Position numbers and translations under genes: made by a program | Notes under the pieces: generated by a model | Told to the model about the DNA's origin: nothing | Databases searched by the model: none | Seen by the model: the letters and a program-made list of their open reading frames with translations, nothing else | Assembly (NCBI GenBank): GCA_019722365.1 | Contig: JADFUC010001132.1 | Coordinates: forward strand, 1-64,000 | Source: Lithospermum erythrorhizon | Lineage: Eukaryota; Streptophyta; Magnoliopsida; Boraginales; Boraginaceae | Length of the DNA stretch: 64,000 nucleotides | Direction: 5' to 3' | Shown: positions 33,600-44,323 of the stretch, piece by piece | How the letters are laid out: every line of letters starts with the position of its first letter | Numbering within the stretch: the stretch's first letter is position 1

Positions 33600-35700
33600 T
33601 TTCTCTTGACAAAATGTAATTTCGTACCGTATCTACGTTCCATTCTTGTTCATCAAAGGTGTAAGTTTTCAATCCACAAATCTCGTCGTTTTAGGCTATA
33701 GTTGACTATTTGTTGGTTTGACTTTCGTTGACTTTAGATCTTGACTTTATTATGTAATAGAATGTTATCTAGTTTAGTTTATGGGATTTAAGGTGACTTT
33801 GAGTGATTATTTACGAGGATTTAGAAAACAGATTAATATCATGAGTTTGACTTATTTGACTTTTTGTTGACTTTTTCTTAAGTTAACTTTAATTGTGGGA
33901 GGTTAGAGGACTTTAATATAGTTAGTTTGAGATAGAAGTCTTGATTTGGATATGGATTTGAGATTAGTTGAGAAAGTTTGAGGCTTGGTATAGTAGTTAG
34001 TGTTTAGGAATTGGAGTTTTGTATTTAATAGTTTGATGGTTATTGGATTGGTTGGAATGTGATTAAAGTATTATTGTTGGTAAATAAAAGTGATGACCGA
34101 ATATGGGGATTTATGAAGTTAATTAAGTAGAATGTGGTTACGTTGGAATTTTAAAAGTATGATACAATCATGAGGATAGGATAATTGTTAGGTATTAAAT
34201 TTGAATTGTAAGAATGGTATAATACTCGGGTTTATATAGATATTAGAGGTTATCCTAGAATGTGTTATAATGTATAGTTTCTTTGAATAGGAGTTGAGCT
34301 GGACCTAGCACGAGGACTACCTAGAGTTATCATTTTACGCTTTTGGGCTTAAATCTGAGTCTACTATAGGAACCCCGTCATATATATTATGTTCTATATT
34401 TTGCGTATGTTTTGTCATGGGACTATTTTGACATGTGATGAGTGGTGTGATTTATATTATGAGATAATTAGAGATTATGATTTATATTATGAGATAATTG
34501 TGATTTTGATTCATATTATGAGATAATTGAATTTTGATTTATATTATGAGATAGTTGTGATTATGATTCATGTTGTAGAGATAGTTGTGACTATGATTTA
34601 TATTGTGAATAGTTGTGATTATGATCCATTATTGCTAGGAGAATAGTTACTTAGTTATGATTTATATCATGAGAATAATTATATTATGAGATTGTGGTTA
34701 TACATGTGTTGTGTGTACTTGTCTTTGAGTGTGTTTGCATGTGTCTTTATTATTATTAATAATAAATGCAGTGTATTTTGATTGCTTTATTTGTTATTTG
34801 AGGCAGTGGTGACAAATAGGAGGTTTGAGTGTAGTATGCATATTAAGGTGGGTATGGATTCGGGAGTTTGGTGTGATATGCATGCTCGGGGGTGTAGCCT
34901 CGGTCGGGAGGATGGAAATGGAACTTTAAATGGATTATTTGTGAAGATTAGTTCTCGTATGTGTGTGGTTCTCATTTGTTACTTATTTTGGAGGTGGATT
35001 CCTCATTTGTTGGTTATTTGTGGAGGTGAATTTCTCATTTATTACTATTTGTGGAGGTGGATTCTCGTTTGATGATTTTGATATTTGTGTACATTGAGGC
35101 CAATTTTAAATGATCATACATTGTTGATGGTTATAAGCTACATTAAAATATAAATTGACTATGATATCGTATAAAGAGGACTACATGTGATTTGTAGATG
35201 ATTATTTTTGGTATAGCTTAGTTAATATATATACATATATTTACATATATATATAAGCATGATTATATGTGATTAGGGTAATATGTTAATTGTTGTATTC
35301 ACTAAACAACAAATCGGCTCCCCATGGGCGGGCATTTTTAGTACAAGGCCGGTGTTGAGGTGGTGAGATGCATGTGCAGGCGTGTGAAGATCATAGGTGG
35401 GGTGGTGGCATGAGTCCTCGTCGGTCATTCCCCTTTTGTTGTCGACTTGTATATTTCTAGACTTGTGTGTTGTATTTCATTGATGCGGTTGTCTTAATTT
35501 TCCCTACGTTGTATTTTGGATTTCTTATATATCATGAGTTTGTATTATTCGAGTTGGTTGTACTCTGTTGTCTTTGTTTTTTGTTGGGTGTATTTATTGG
35601 GAGACACCACGATGGAATAGAGAGTTTTGTCTTTGTTAATGTCATTATATTTATATTATATCCATCGGTCAGTTGTTAATGATCTTAACCTCGGAAACTT
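33600..35700 (+). repeat. TTGACT-rich repeat family, copy A
   Basis: Landmarks in order: pyrimidine-rich head (33590-33680), TTGACT words (33701-33870), AATAGGAGTTGAGC (34286), repeated TTTATATTATGAGATAATT units (34450-34680), CCTCGG.CGGGAGG (34898), CATGGGCGGGC (35324), TCGGTCATTCCCCTTTT (35410) and CACCACGATGG (35606). The same landmarks occur in the same order at 58.7-61.0 kb. The size and lack of coding sequence fit an LTR, possibly a solo one; no partner internal domain adjoins it. Confidence 0.65.
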
Positions 35701-35711
35701 AGAAGATTGTG

Positions 35712-35965
35712 TTACAACACTCTAAGCTTGTTAAACAATTTTACATTAAATACATAACTATATTTTTGCAAATTATATGTATACTTAATTCTCAAAATAG
35801 TACACATATACCTGAGATACTCACCATTCAATAAATGTATATATGTCAAATATAGTCTTGTTTTCTGATCTTGGTCATTTGTGCTTTCTTGATTTCCTTC
35901 ACTAGCTTCATGTTCTTCTCTCTTCTTTTGCAATTCGTGAAGACAGTTCATCCATGTCTTGATGT
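35712..35965 (-). pseudogene. Coding-like charged fragment, possibly part of the Ulp1-type gene
   Basis: The minus strand reads WMNCLHELQKKREEHEASEG and then NQESTNDQDQKTRLY, an acidic/basic stretch like the linkers of transposon Ulp1 proteins. It has the same strand as, and lies upstream of, the peptidase remnant, separated by repeat copy A. Joining them into one interrupted gene is inference. Confidence 0.35.
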
Positions 35966-36489
35966 TGTAGTTGTAGAAATCAATGTATTGTAATTTCTAA
36001 ACTTAATTGCGATCGGCGATGGCATCTGTTGAATTTCGAACCCGATAAGCGTAAGTTGCATTCAATTTGAACATTCATGACATAACTTGATCTTTTTCCT
36101 ATAGCATTGCCAACCTTTTCTTTTCTAGTTTGTAATTTTGCAGATTACACATAATAACCGTTCCGTACTAATATTATTGTAATAGTATATTAGTTGCTCG
36201 GTGGATTATTTCGAGGAGAAATAAAAAATTTCGAAGTTGAATAGTCGAAAATACAACGTATCGGTCGGTTGGTAGTACATTTCGGTATTTAAAATTTTAA
36301 AGTTATGTCGAATATTAGTGATATAGTTGGGTGGTAATATAATTTGAGGATAGGAATGTTAATGTTTGGAAGTTGGTTGTCGAGATAAGTTAAAACGAGA
36401 AGTATCGATTGAATTAAAACGATCGGGGTTCACACATAAAACTAGTGGGCCAATCCATTAACCCATAAATGAACCCAAGGCCCGAAGAA

Positions 36490-37850
36490 AGACCTATCTC
36501 CTTCCTCTTTCAGTCGACGTCCATCTACACACACCTTTGATTTTTTTTCTTCGATTTCTCTTGCATCTTACGAGGCTTTGGACCTCAAATTTTTGGAGAG
36601 CTTCCCACTTATGTCTTTCAAGGTAAAGGTCCGATCTTGTTGAATATTTTTGGGAGATCGCAGGAGTTGACTTTTCGTTGACTTTTTGTAATTTGATTTT
36701 TATTGCTACAATCAGTTACTTGGGTTCTAAATTAGTTATTCTTGAGTTGAAATTAGATGTGGAATTTCGGACGTTTTTTAAGTAGATTGACTTTTTGGAA
36801 TTTTGGGTTGGCTCGGTTTTTATGAGATATTATTGAATATAATTATTATCTGAAGCAGATTATAGTATAGGAGATAATAATCGATATTTGGGGAATTAGA
36901 AAGTATTGTTATAGTTGGGTTGACTTTGAGTTGATTTTGAGTTGACTTTTTTCTAAAATATTGTTGAGAGTATAAATATGTTGTTGGACCTTTATTGTGA
37001 TTGTTTGAGGTGGAAATTTATGATTTATAAGTTGTTGTTGGAGGAATATACATTGAAATTAGTTTATTAGATTTTGAGTGATAGCGACCTTTGGGATTAG
37101 AGATTGTTAGAAATGGGTTTGATTAGTTGGAAAGTTGATATTTTGGGTTAATTGAAATTGGTTGAAAATGTTAGTATTTTAGTTAAGGTGTTGACGATTA
37201 TACAAGGATTTACTCGGGATAGTTGAAATTCGTCATTTAATAGTCTTTGAACATAATTAGCAATCTATATTGAAGTTTTTAATTTAATAACTAAATAGGT
37301 TGAAAAGTCATAATTTAATTAAAATAAGGATTAAGTTTGTTGAGTAGTAATTGTAATTTGGTGTTTTGATTAGGCGGGCGTGGGAAAGGCACTTGGATCG
37401 ATTAGGCCGAGGCGTTTCTTATTTACAACAAGGAGAGTACTTATCTCGCGGGTCTTATATTCACATTACTTACTTTAAATTGTGTAGAAACGAGTCATTG
37501 TGGTATGATTATGTGAGAATATTAGTATACATGTCATTGTTCTGATTATGTGTGATTCATTTATTGTAAATATAATAGATTATGTGTTATGTTAGGGTGG
37601 CATTGAAGATGCATGTGAGGTAGTAATAGCGAACCCTCAACTTCGTTTCTTGTGTTAAATGGCCCTTGTCGGCATTTTACGTTTTTACGTGGCGCTGTCG
37701 GCGTTTCGATTTACGTGGCCTTGACATTTGTATTTAGCATGTGGCCTTGTCGTAGCATTATAAGTGATCAGGATAATACTCACACGGTTATTTCGTTTAC
37801 CTCGTCGGTGTTCTTGGTACACTCATGTACTTCAAATTAATTAACCCATT
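36490..37850 (+). repeat. TTGACT-rich repeat family, copy B (shorter)
   Basis: Same head type (TTTCTTCGATTTCTCTTGCA near 36546), then TTGACT words at 36667, 36678, 36787, 36919 and 36942, and AGGCGGGCGTGGGAAAGGC near 37371. The 3' part differs from copies A and C (GGCCTTGTCG and GGCCCTTGTCGGC words around 37660-37750). Same orientation as copy A and about 0.8 kb from it. Confidence 0.55.
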
Positions 37851-37999
37851 CGAAATAGGGCAGAGAACATATCCAACACATCACAAAATTATCGCTTTTT
37901 CCAAGTCTCGTCTGATTCATATGATAGAAACCCGTTGTATATATCATTCAAATTTACTAGCTCCTTGCTAACGTGCCATTCATGCACCTCCGCTCGTTT

Positions 38000-38640
38000 C
38001 TCAGTACATGAATTTCCTCTTTTGGCATCTAGAAGTTGATCCTCCTAGATTCTCGAGCAAGTTGTAAAACTACATCACGTCTAGAAAGTTCAAACTTCGA
38101 AACTTGCGCCGCTTTCAATCCCACTTTTAATTGTGTAGGATTGAACTTATCACCGTCCATTCATTACGATCGAATGGATCCTCCTTAGTTCATTTTTCAT
38201 TCATGCTTGTTTGAGTCCATCCATTACTCTTTAATTTCTTTATTCTTTCCATTTTTCTCAGAACTTTGTTATTATCTTGTTTTGTCTTACCTATTGTAGA
38301 AAATTCAAATATACTTTTCTTCTAATTCATTCCTTCTTCTTGACTTATGAGCATTTTCTTATTGTCAATACTCTTAGGCTGGCTAGCCTACGTCATTCTA
38401 TTTCTTTCATAAATATTATGTTGTTGCCGTAAGCTACAATCATATTGTTATTTTATGAACGAACTCCTGACATACTCTAAATTTGCGGGATCAATGTTTT
38501 TTATTTGTCCTATCCTTTGTCCTGCGACAACAAACCAAACGTTGGAAGAGGCCCAATTTCTTCTTTGCATGCGGCAAGTTGACCTTGGAACTAGATGGAT
38601 TCGACCATGTTTTTAATAGATTTGTACACCACGATTTTCA
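38000..38640 (-). pseudogene. Broken coding-like region, possibly the Ulp1-type gene's middle part
   Basis: On the minus strand, stretches such as FNPTQLKVGLKAAQVSKFEL, then RRDVVLQLARESRRINF (about 38155-38025) and KTKQDNNKVLRKMERIKKL (about 38300-38240) look protein-coding, but the frames change between them. No family can be named from them alone. Strand and position allow them to belong to the gene ending in the Ulp1-like domain at 31.1 kb. Confidence 0.3.
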
Positions 38641-38689
38641 AAGAATGTTATGGTATGTGAAGCGCAACTAGATTTTTCCTTATTATTAT

Positions 38690-38860
38690 TCTATTGCTTT
38701 ACATACATATATTCTCATTCAGTATACATATACTGTATATACACATATACTCTCAATTAGACTATACATATACACACATTTCTAACAAATTCCCGAGTAT
38801 ACATATACTGCATTCGGGAATATACATATACACGTATACATATACTCTCTCGATCATTTT
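38690..38860. repeat. TATACATATACTC array, block 2
   Basis: TATACATATACTGTATATAC, CACATATACTCTC, GAGTATACATATACTGC and similar words follow each other. These are the same core as the 31.8-kb block, with ACATATAC in place of CTTATATAC. Confidence 0.75.
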
Positions 38861-39079
38861 GTGGTTAAACTCTATTGCGGTGGCGATCTTGTAGGGAGGT
38901 CTGGCGAATAACTCGGCCGCCGGGATGATGAAAACAACACCTCTCATTCTTATTACTTTTTAAATGAAAAGCGAAAAAGAAAAAAAGAAAAAGGTAAATG
39001 TATTCAAGGCGACAATTGTTATAGCGTCCTTCTATCCCGAGCCGCTTTCCAGGAGCGCACCGTTCTTGAGATAAATAGT

Positions 39080-39175
39080 CAATCATACATATACATATAC
39101 ATATACTCTGTCAAGTATACATATACACGCATACTCTCAATCGAGTATAACTGAACATATGTAGAGAGTACATAA
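39080..39175. repeat. TATACATATACTC array, block 3
   Basis: CATACATATACATATACATA, then TACTCTGTCAAGTATACATA, then TACTCTCAATCGAGTATA. A short block of the same family. Confidence 0.7.
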
Positions 39176-39761
39176 GCGAGCGAATCGAACTTGAATATCT
39201 TGGGTTCGAGGTTAGGCTCGTGCCTTCGAATCTAAGGGTCGATTCGGCCGAATCTCAAAACAATGCTAAACAAGAGTTGTTGACGAACCGTTGAAAATGG
39301 TTCGGTTCGGTATATTAAAAAAAAATTAACCAACGACATTGGTAAACAGTAAAAAATGGAATTGATATAATTAAAAAATAATTGAATACCTAAATAAAAA
39401 TTGGATTGAATACCTAATTAAAATCAAAAAATTGAATATCTAATTCAAATACCTAATTAAAATAAAAAAAAATTAAATATCTAATTCAAATTAGTAAAAT
39501 AAAAAATAACAATTGAATCAATAATACCGATTAAACCAAAAGAAAGTTGAATAAAATAACAATTACATCCATGATACCATCAGTTATAATACCTAATTGG
39601 AATCATGCTTCTAATTAATACCTAATTGAATTTTAAACTCTTGATTCTTGCTTGATTGTTCTTTTAATTCAAACGATTGCTTTCAATTTCGGTGAGCAAT
39701 TTTCGTCGGATGGTTGTTTACTTGGTTATAGTGGAGAGATAAAGAATACATGGCTTGATTT

Positions 39762-39783
39762 GGGGGGGGGGGGAGGGAGAGGG
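39762..39783 (+). other. G-run with G-quadruplex potential
   Basis: Twelve consecutive G followed by AGGGAGAGGG, giving at least four G-tracts with loops of one to three bases. It lies inside the candidate hAT interval, away from any gene. Confidence 0.6.
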
Positions 39784-40084
39784 TAGTTCTTGGTTATTTT
39801 CGTGTAATGGGGGAAATGAGGTTTGAGGTAGATATGAATGATGTTATACATTGTAGAATTGGGAAGGGATTTTGTTTATGTAAATTGGGCATTTGGGCTT
39901 GGGCCATTTAAGGAGATGGGGGTTCATTTATGTAAATGGACGAGCCGAGCTGCTACTTGGCTTCGGCTTGGCGAATAACATGTGCAGGCTCGGCTCTACG
40001 TTTGAACCTCAGAAATAGAGCATCAGCAGGCCAGTTGAATACTCGAATCGAACCGAGCTTTCGGGCTCGTTTACAACCACAGAC

Positions 40085-40780
40085 ATGGCCACACTTATAC
40101 ACATATACACATATACTCTAGAAGGTGAGGTTTATATACTCTGTTAGTTTAATACACATATACACATACATAATTCTTTTCACAATATACAAGTAATCAT
40201 ATATATTCATTTATAGGTATAAATAATTCATATTTTGAGTACACTTATACTCTCTAAAGCTGTTAAACAATTTCTGATACAATCTTTTAGTGTATGTACT
40301 CAAATAGTTATATTTTGTGCTTATATATAATAATTAAACAATTTTTACCTTTATGTATGTTTTTTCTAGAGTATATGTGTCTTCAGCATGTAGTTATATT
40401 GTGGAATGCAACACTCTTAAACTGATAAACAACAGGTGTCAAATAGCAATGAGTGCCATGTACTCTGAACATATATGGAGGCAATTTCACCTAAACACTT
40501 AACATGCAGTTATATATTTACTCCAAATATTAAGTTTGAGTATAGGTACTCTCAATCTGTTCATAGCATTCAACATATAATTAAGTATTTCCAGAGTACA
40601 TATGTACTTAAATATTTATGTCTAGATTTCTTATATACTCAAATATTTCTATATAGCAGCCTAGAGTATAAATATACTCAGATTACAAGATCTACATATA
40701 TTTATTACAAAGTCTATATTTATAGTATTTTATTTTATTTCTTAGTGTATATATGTAATGCATAAATAATTTATACATAT
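40085..40780. repeat. TATACTC-type repeats, block 4
   Basis: Dispersed ACACATATACTC, GAGTATAAATATACTCA, GAGTACACTTATACTC and similar words over 700 AT-rich bases, less regular than the earlier blocks. The open stretch at 40475-40765 is this repeat read through, not a gene. Confidence 0.6.
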
Positions 40781-41690
40781 TTTGATTCAGAACCTAAATT
40801 TACAATTGAGCCAATAAGATGTTTCAAAATATTTTTCTAAATCAGAATACTAACATGCATTTAGTAATTTAAGGTTTAGAACAACTCTGAACCCTAATTA
40901 TTAATAGAATTTCAATTCAAATTACAATAATACTTTCGAAATCAAACAATTAACATGCATCTATTAATCTGTTGATTTTATAAACAAATTTACACAAATG
41001 AAAATAAAATTTTTCATTCTACATTGAAACACGAATATACAAAATCAACAAATAACACTAATTTCTACAAAATACAGCAGAATGGTACAAAAAATACACA
41101 TTAGAGCACGAATATACAAAATTCAACAAATAACTACAAATTTACACAAAACTAAACAAAATCGATTAAAAAATATTTCAAAAATTCTAAATTTTGTCCA
41201 TTTACCTTTTTCAGCTTCCTCGAAATTGGTCAAAATGGTTCGATTTTTGATTTATGTGCCGATTTGAGCTTCAATTTGATGTTTTAGGGTTAGAGAGAGA
41301 GCATGTGAGAGAGAGAAAATGTGTGAGATTTAGAGAGTGAAGGTGTGTGTTTTGTGTGTGTATTGTGTGTAAACGTAAATGGTGTCCCGATATTTATGCA
41401 GTTTTAATTAATAAATGATGATTTTTAGGGCCAGTTTTTGGCCTTTGTCCACCAAAATTATCTGCGCTGTTAAAAATTTAAGCATAGTCCGCGCGTCCAT
41501 TACCTTGACTACCATGTAAATCCGTCCCTGAAAATATCTAAATAATAAATATCGGTTGAATTGGATAAAACCAAAAGCATGAAAAAGTTTCGGTTTGAAA
41601 TTCTTGCATGCATTCGGTTCGTTAAAATCAGCCAAAATCGATTAAAATCGGTGCGGTTCGGTTCGTTTCTTTTTCAATTTTCACATCCCT
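40780..41690. other. Right subterminal part of the candidate hAT interval
   Basis: A roughly 60-base duplication (ACGAATATACAAAATCAACA near 41031 and ACGAATATACAAAATTCAAC near 41107), then a GAGAGA/GTGTGT low-complexity stretch (41290-41375), then GGTTCGGTTCG-type subterminal words. No gene was recognised. Confidence 0.5.
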
Positions 41691-41691
41691 A

Positions 41692-41699
41692 CATGGAAT
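41692..41699. repeat. Right 8-bp flank (candidate target-site duplication)
   Basis: CATGGAAT directly after the CATCCCTA end; it matches the left flank GATGGAAT at seven of eight positions. Confidence 0.55.
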
Positions 41700-41901
41700 G
41701 AGACATTGATACATGAGCGATAAAATAATGAATTTCAATAAATACATATCATCATGAGGCATAGCAGATACTAAAAACAGAATTCTGAAATGAGGGACAA
41801 GGAATGCCAATAATTTCAGTATATAAGTACATAATACAAATGGCATTCTTTACTAAACAATCATTGAAGGAAAGAAGGAGATGGAGGGTAATGATTCATC
41901 A

Positions 41902-41907
41902 TTTATT
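41902..41907 (-). promoter_or_regulatory. Candidate poly(A) signal for the FAM136A-like gene
   Basis: AATAAA on the minus strand, about 280 bases after the stop codon. Position is plausible; use cannot be shown from sequence. Confidence 0.3.
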
Positions 41908-42183
41908 CAGTATGAAGAAATAGAAGTACATAAACGTTGGGCAATAAGAACTTCACCGAAGACACAACTCATCAGCTCTAACAACCCAGAAATTTCACCT
42001 CAAAACAGGATCCCAGTCATGCATAAATTGACTAATTAATGAAGCTGCAAAGTTAATCGACTTAAACCTTGATGTATCAATATATGAGTTGAAAAAGAGC
42101 AGTACTCTCAACTACTTAAGGAAAATGATAATTAACTCATTAAGCATGAGCAGATTCCTCGACAAATATAACAGGTTAGACCT

Positions 42184-44323
42184 TCAGTCTTGAATGGACA
42201 ATGCATTCTTCAATCGTTGAACAATGTGTGGTAGCGTCTTAATGCCATCTTGAATAGATTGATCAACACAGGACTCTAAACTCATTGTGGCTTCCATTCC
42301 GATCTGTTGGGCTTTGGCCGTCTCAAATTTGTCTTGGCAAACCATTAGAGACCTCTGCAACCGTTCCTGCATTTAGAAATAAGCTAATGTGACTGAAAAT
42401 ATAATTTCACACAAGCCAATTGGCTCCACGATCAAGATCAATGAACAAATGTATGCAGGGAGCAACAACATAGATATAAGATCACTGAACAAATTCAGTA
42501 TTGGTTTATCATTAACCTCTGTAAATTCTTGAACGTGGTATATGAAGGTGGTAATTGTAAATTTTAAGCCTTGATACACTAGATAATTGAAGCAATGACG
42601 TAGTATGTATTAATAAGTCCCACAAAGAAATAGTTGTACATTGCAGTTCAATACTCATAATTGATATATACGTATCTTCTTTCATTTTCATCCTCCTTAA
42701 TAATACAATTAAAAAAATACATATACAAAAATGCAACAACAAACTGCATTAGGAAGGACGAAAATATTGAATACTACATTCTCAGCTTGCCAACCTATAC
42801 TTATGCTCCGCAACAATTTCTCCATAATCCAATAAATTAAACTGATAGGGTACAATAACGCAACTTCTCTTATTTTCACAAACAGAGCTCAATCTAAGAA
42901 ACAATTTGAAGACAATGGCATAACTTTTACCTGAAACTGTGCCATTTCATTCTCCACAAGTTGTTGTGCTCTGAGAACAGGGACACTGCAATGCTCCACG
43001 CAGTTATTCATCTCATCTTGCGTCTTGTTCCTATCAAAACACTCATACGCGCATCTAAAATACGCTTTCTGCAACATTACACAATTAAAATATATAGTTG
43101 ACAGACCCTTTTTATATCAATAGATCTTCTCAAATGAGAATAAATTCATAGTTCTTCTTCCAATTCTAAAACCAAAATTAGGCATACACTCTCTCCATCA
43201 GAAAAACCATTCCAAGTTTGTTTTTAAGAGGTTAAAATTACCAAACCTTGCAGAATTAATTCACACATAAATTTGGATTAAATCAGAACTATCTTGTTAA
43301 TAGTAAAATTGTGTTGAAAAATACCATCTTGATGCTCTTTTCACCAACAATTATGCAACATATAGAAAAAAATATTCATTTATTCCCTAAAAGTTAACCA
43401 TTAAAATTCAAAAACTTGACAATACTTTTGTAGGGCATTTGTTTATTCATACAATAATTCCAAAAATAAATGAGATTTAATTCCTACATTACATGTAGTT
43501 ATAGAAATAAATTATATGTGCAAAACTAATATTTTTGGTATGGGGGCATTTTTCATTCCCACTATAGTTCCAAAAATAATGAGATAATCAAGGACCCATT
43601 AACTTGCTTCCTACAATAAAAACAATATAGAAATAAATTATATGTGCAAAACTGGACAATATTTTTTGGATGAAGGTCATTTTTATTCCGACAATAATTC
43701 CAAAAGCTTGAATTACTATAGTACTACGGAGTACATAAAAATAAAAATAAAAATAAAAATATATAATTAAGAGCAAAACTTGACAATCTTTTTGGATAGT
43801 TTTTATTCCCAAAATAATTCCACAAACAAAATGAGATAATCAAGTACCCAATAGCTTGAATTCCTATATTACATAAAAAGTATAATCAAGTACCCAATAG
43901 CTTGAATTCCTATATAACATAAAAACATAGATATAAATTATGTGCAAAAGTTGACAATATTTTTGGGATACAGTAGAAACTCTTTAAACTAATAATTAAT
44001 AAATTAATAAACTCTCTAAAGAAAAATTCATCCCGACATTAATAACCTCTTTAAATCAATACTCGATAAAATAATAAACTCTCTAAAATAATAAAGTTTG
44101 TCCATCCCGGCATTAATAAAGTCTTTAAATTAATAATCGATATAAATTAATAAATTTCACGGGTTCCGACATTTTTAATTAGTGTATATGGTACCTGAAG
44201 AGTGAAATTGACATGATCTTGAACAGATGAGAGTTGGGATTGAGCAGCGTTGTTGACTTGGTTAAGCTTTTGTCTTAATCTTTCAGATACCAAACGTTCT
44301 TCTGCAGCTGCTATATGATCCAT
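42184..44323 (-). CDS. FAM136A-like (DUF842) protein
   Basis: Three exons with GT-AG introns: 44323-44195, 43068-42931 and 42366-42184, giving 149 residues, close to the usual length (about 140-150). Residues 1-43 (MDHIAAAEERLVSERLRQKL onward) form a helical N-terminus. Exon 2 holds the family's CX3C pair: CAYEC (residues 49-53) and CVEHC (66-70), followed by VLRAQQLVENEMAQFQ. Exon 3 has ERLQRSLMVCQDK and SLESCVDQS, where each remaining CX3C site keeps only one cysteine (C99, C122). Human FAM136A is reported in mitochondria and twin CX3C proteins are typically found in the intermembrane space; the molecular function is not settled. No targeting presequence is visible, as expected for CX3C import substrates. 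The start is the first ATG of an intact frame; no damage was seen. Confidence 0.93.
43395..43970. repeat. Degenerate tandem repeat in intron 1 of the FAM136A-like gene
   Basis: A unit of roughly 100-130 bases recurs about five times. Landmarks are AAAACTTGACAATATTTTT, TTTTTATTCC(C)ACAATAATTCC, AATGAGATAATCAAG and ATAGCTTGAATTCCTATAT. One sub-block (AATCAAGTACCCAATAGC) is doubled exactly at about 43838 and 43883. One unit contains ACTACGGAGTA, a common MITE terminal word. Confidence 0.75.
43975..44170. repeat. AATTAATAA/CATCCCGACATTAATAA tandem repeat
   Basis: Three units of about 60-70 bases carry ACTCTTTAAA.TAATA, AATAAACTCTCTAAA and CATCCCG(A/G)CATTAATAA. The last ends GGGTTCCGACATTTTTAATT. 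The block directly precedes the exon 1 donor side of the FAM136A-like gene. Confidence 0.7.

Larger units (their letters stand above)
27960..41691. mobile_element. Candidate hAT (Ac-like) element, about 13.7 kb with nested insertions
   Basis: The left end reads TAGGGATGTTAATCG; the right end, read on the minus strand from 41691, is TAGGGATGTGAAAATTG. The shared terminus TAGGGATGT matches the Ac-type hAT end (YAGGGATG). Both ends have GGTTCGGTTCGG-type subterminal words (27978-27990 and 41650-41665). The flanks are 8 bp with one mismatch. No hAT transposase or its dimerisation motif was found inside. The interior instead holds a Ulp1-like remnant, two copies of an LTR-like repeat and many simple arrays. 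It could be one large nested element, or two unrelated hAT ends facing each other by chance. Confidence 0.5.
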
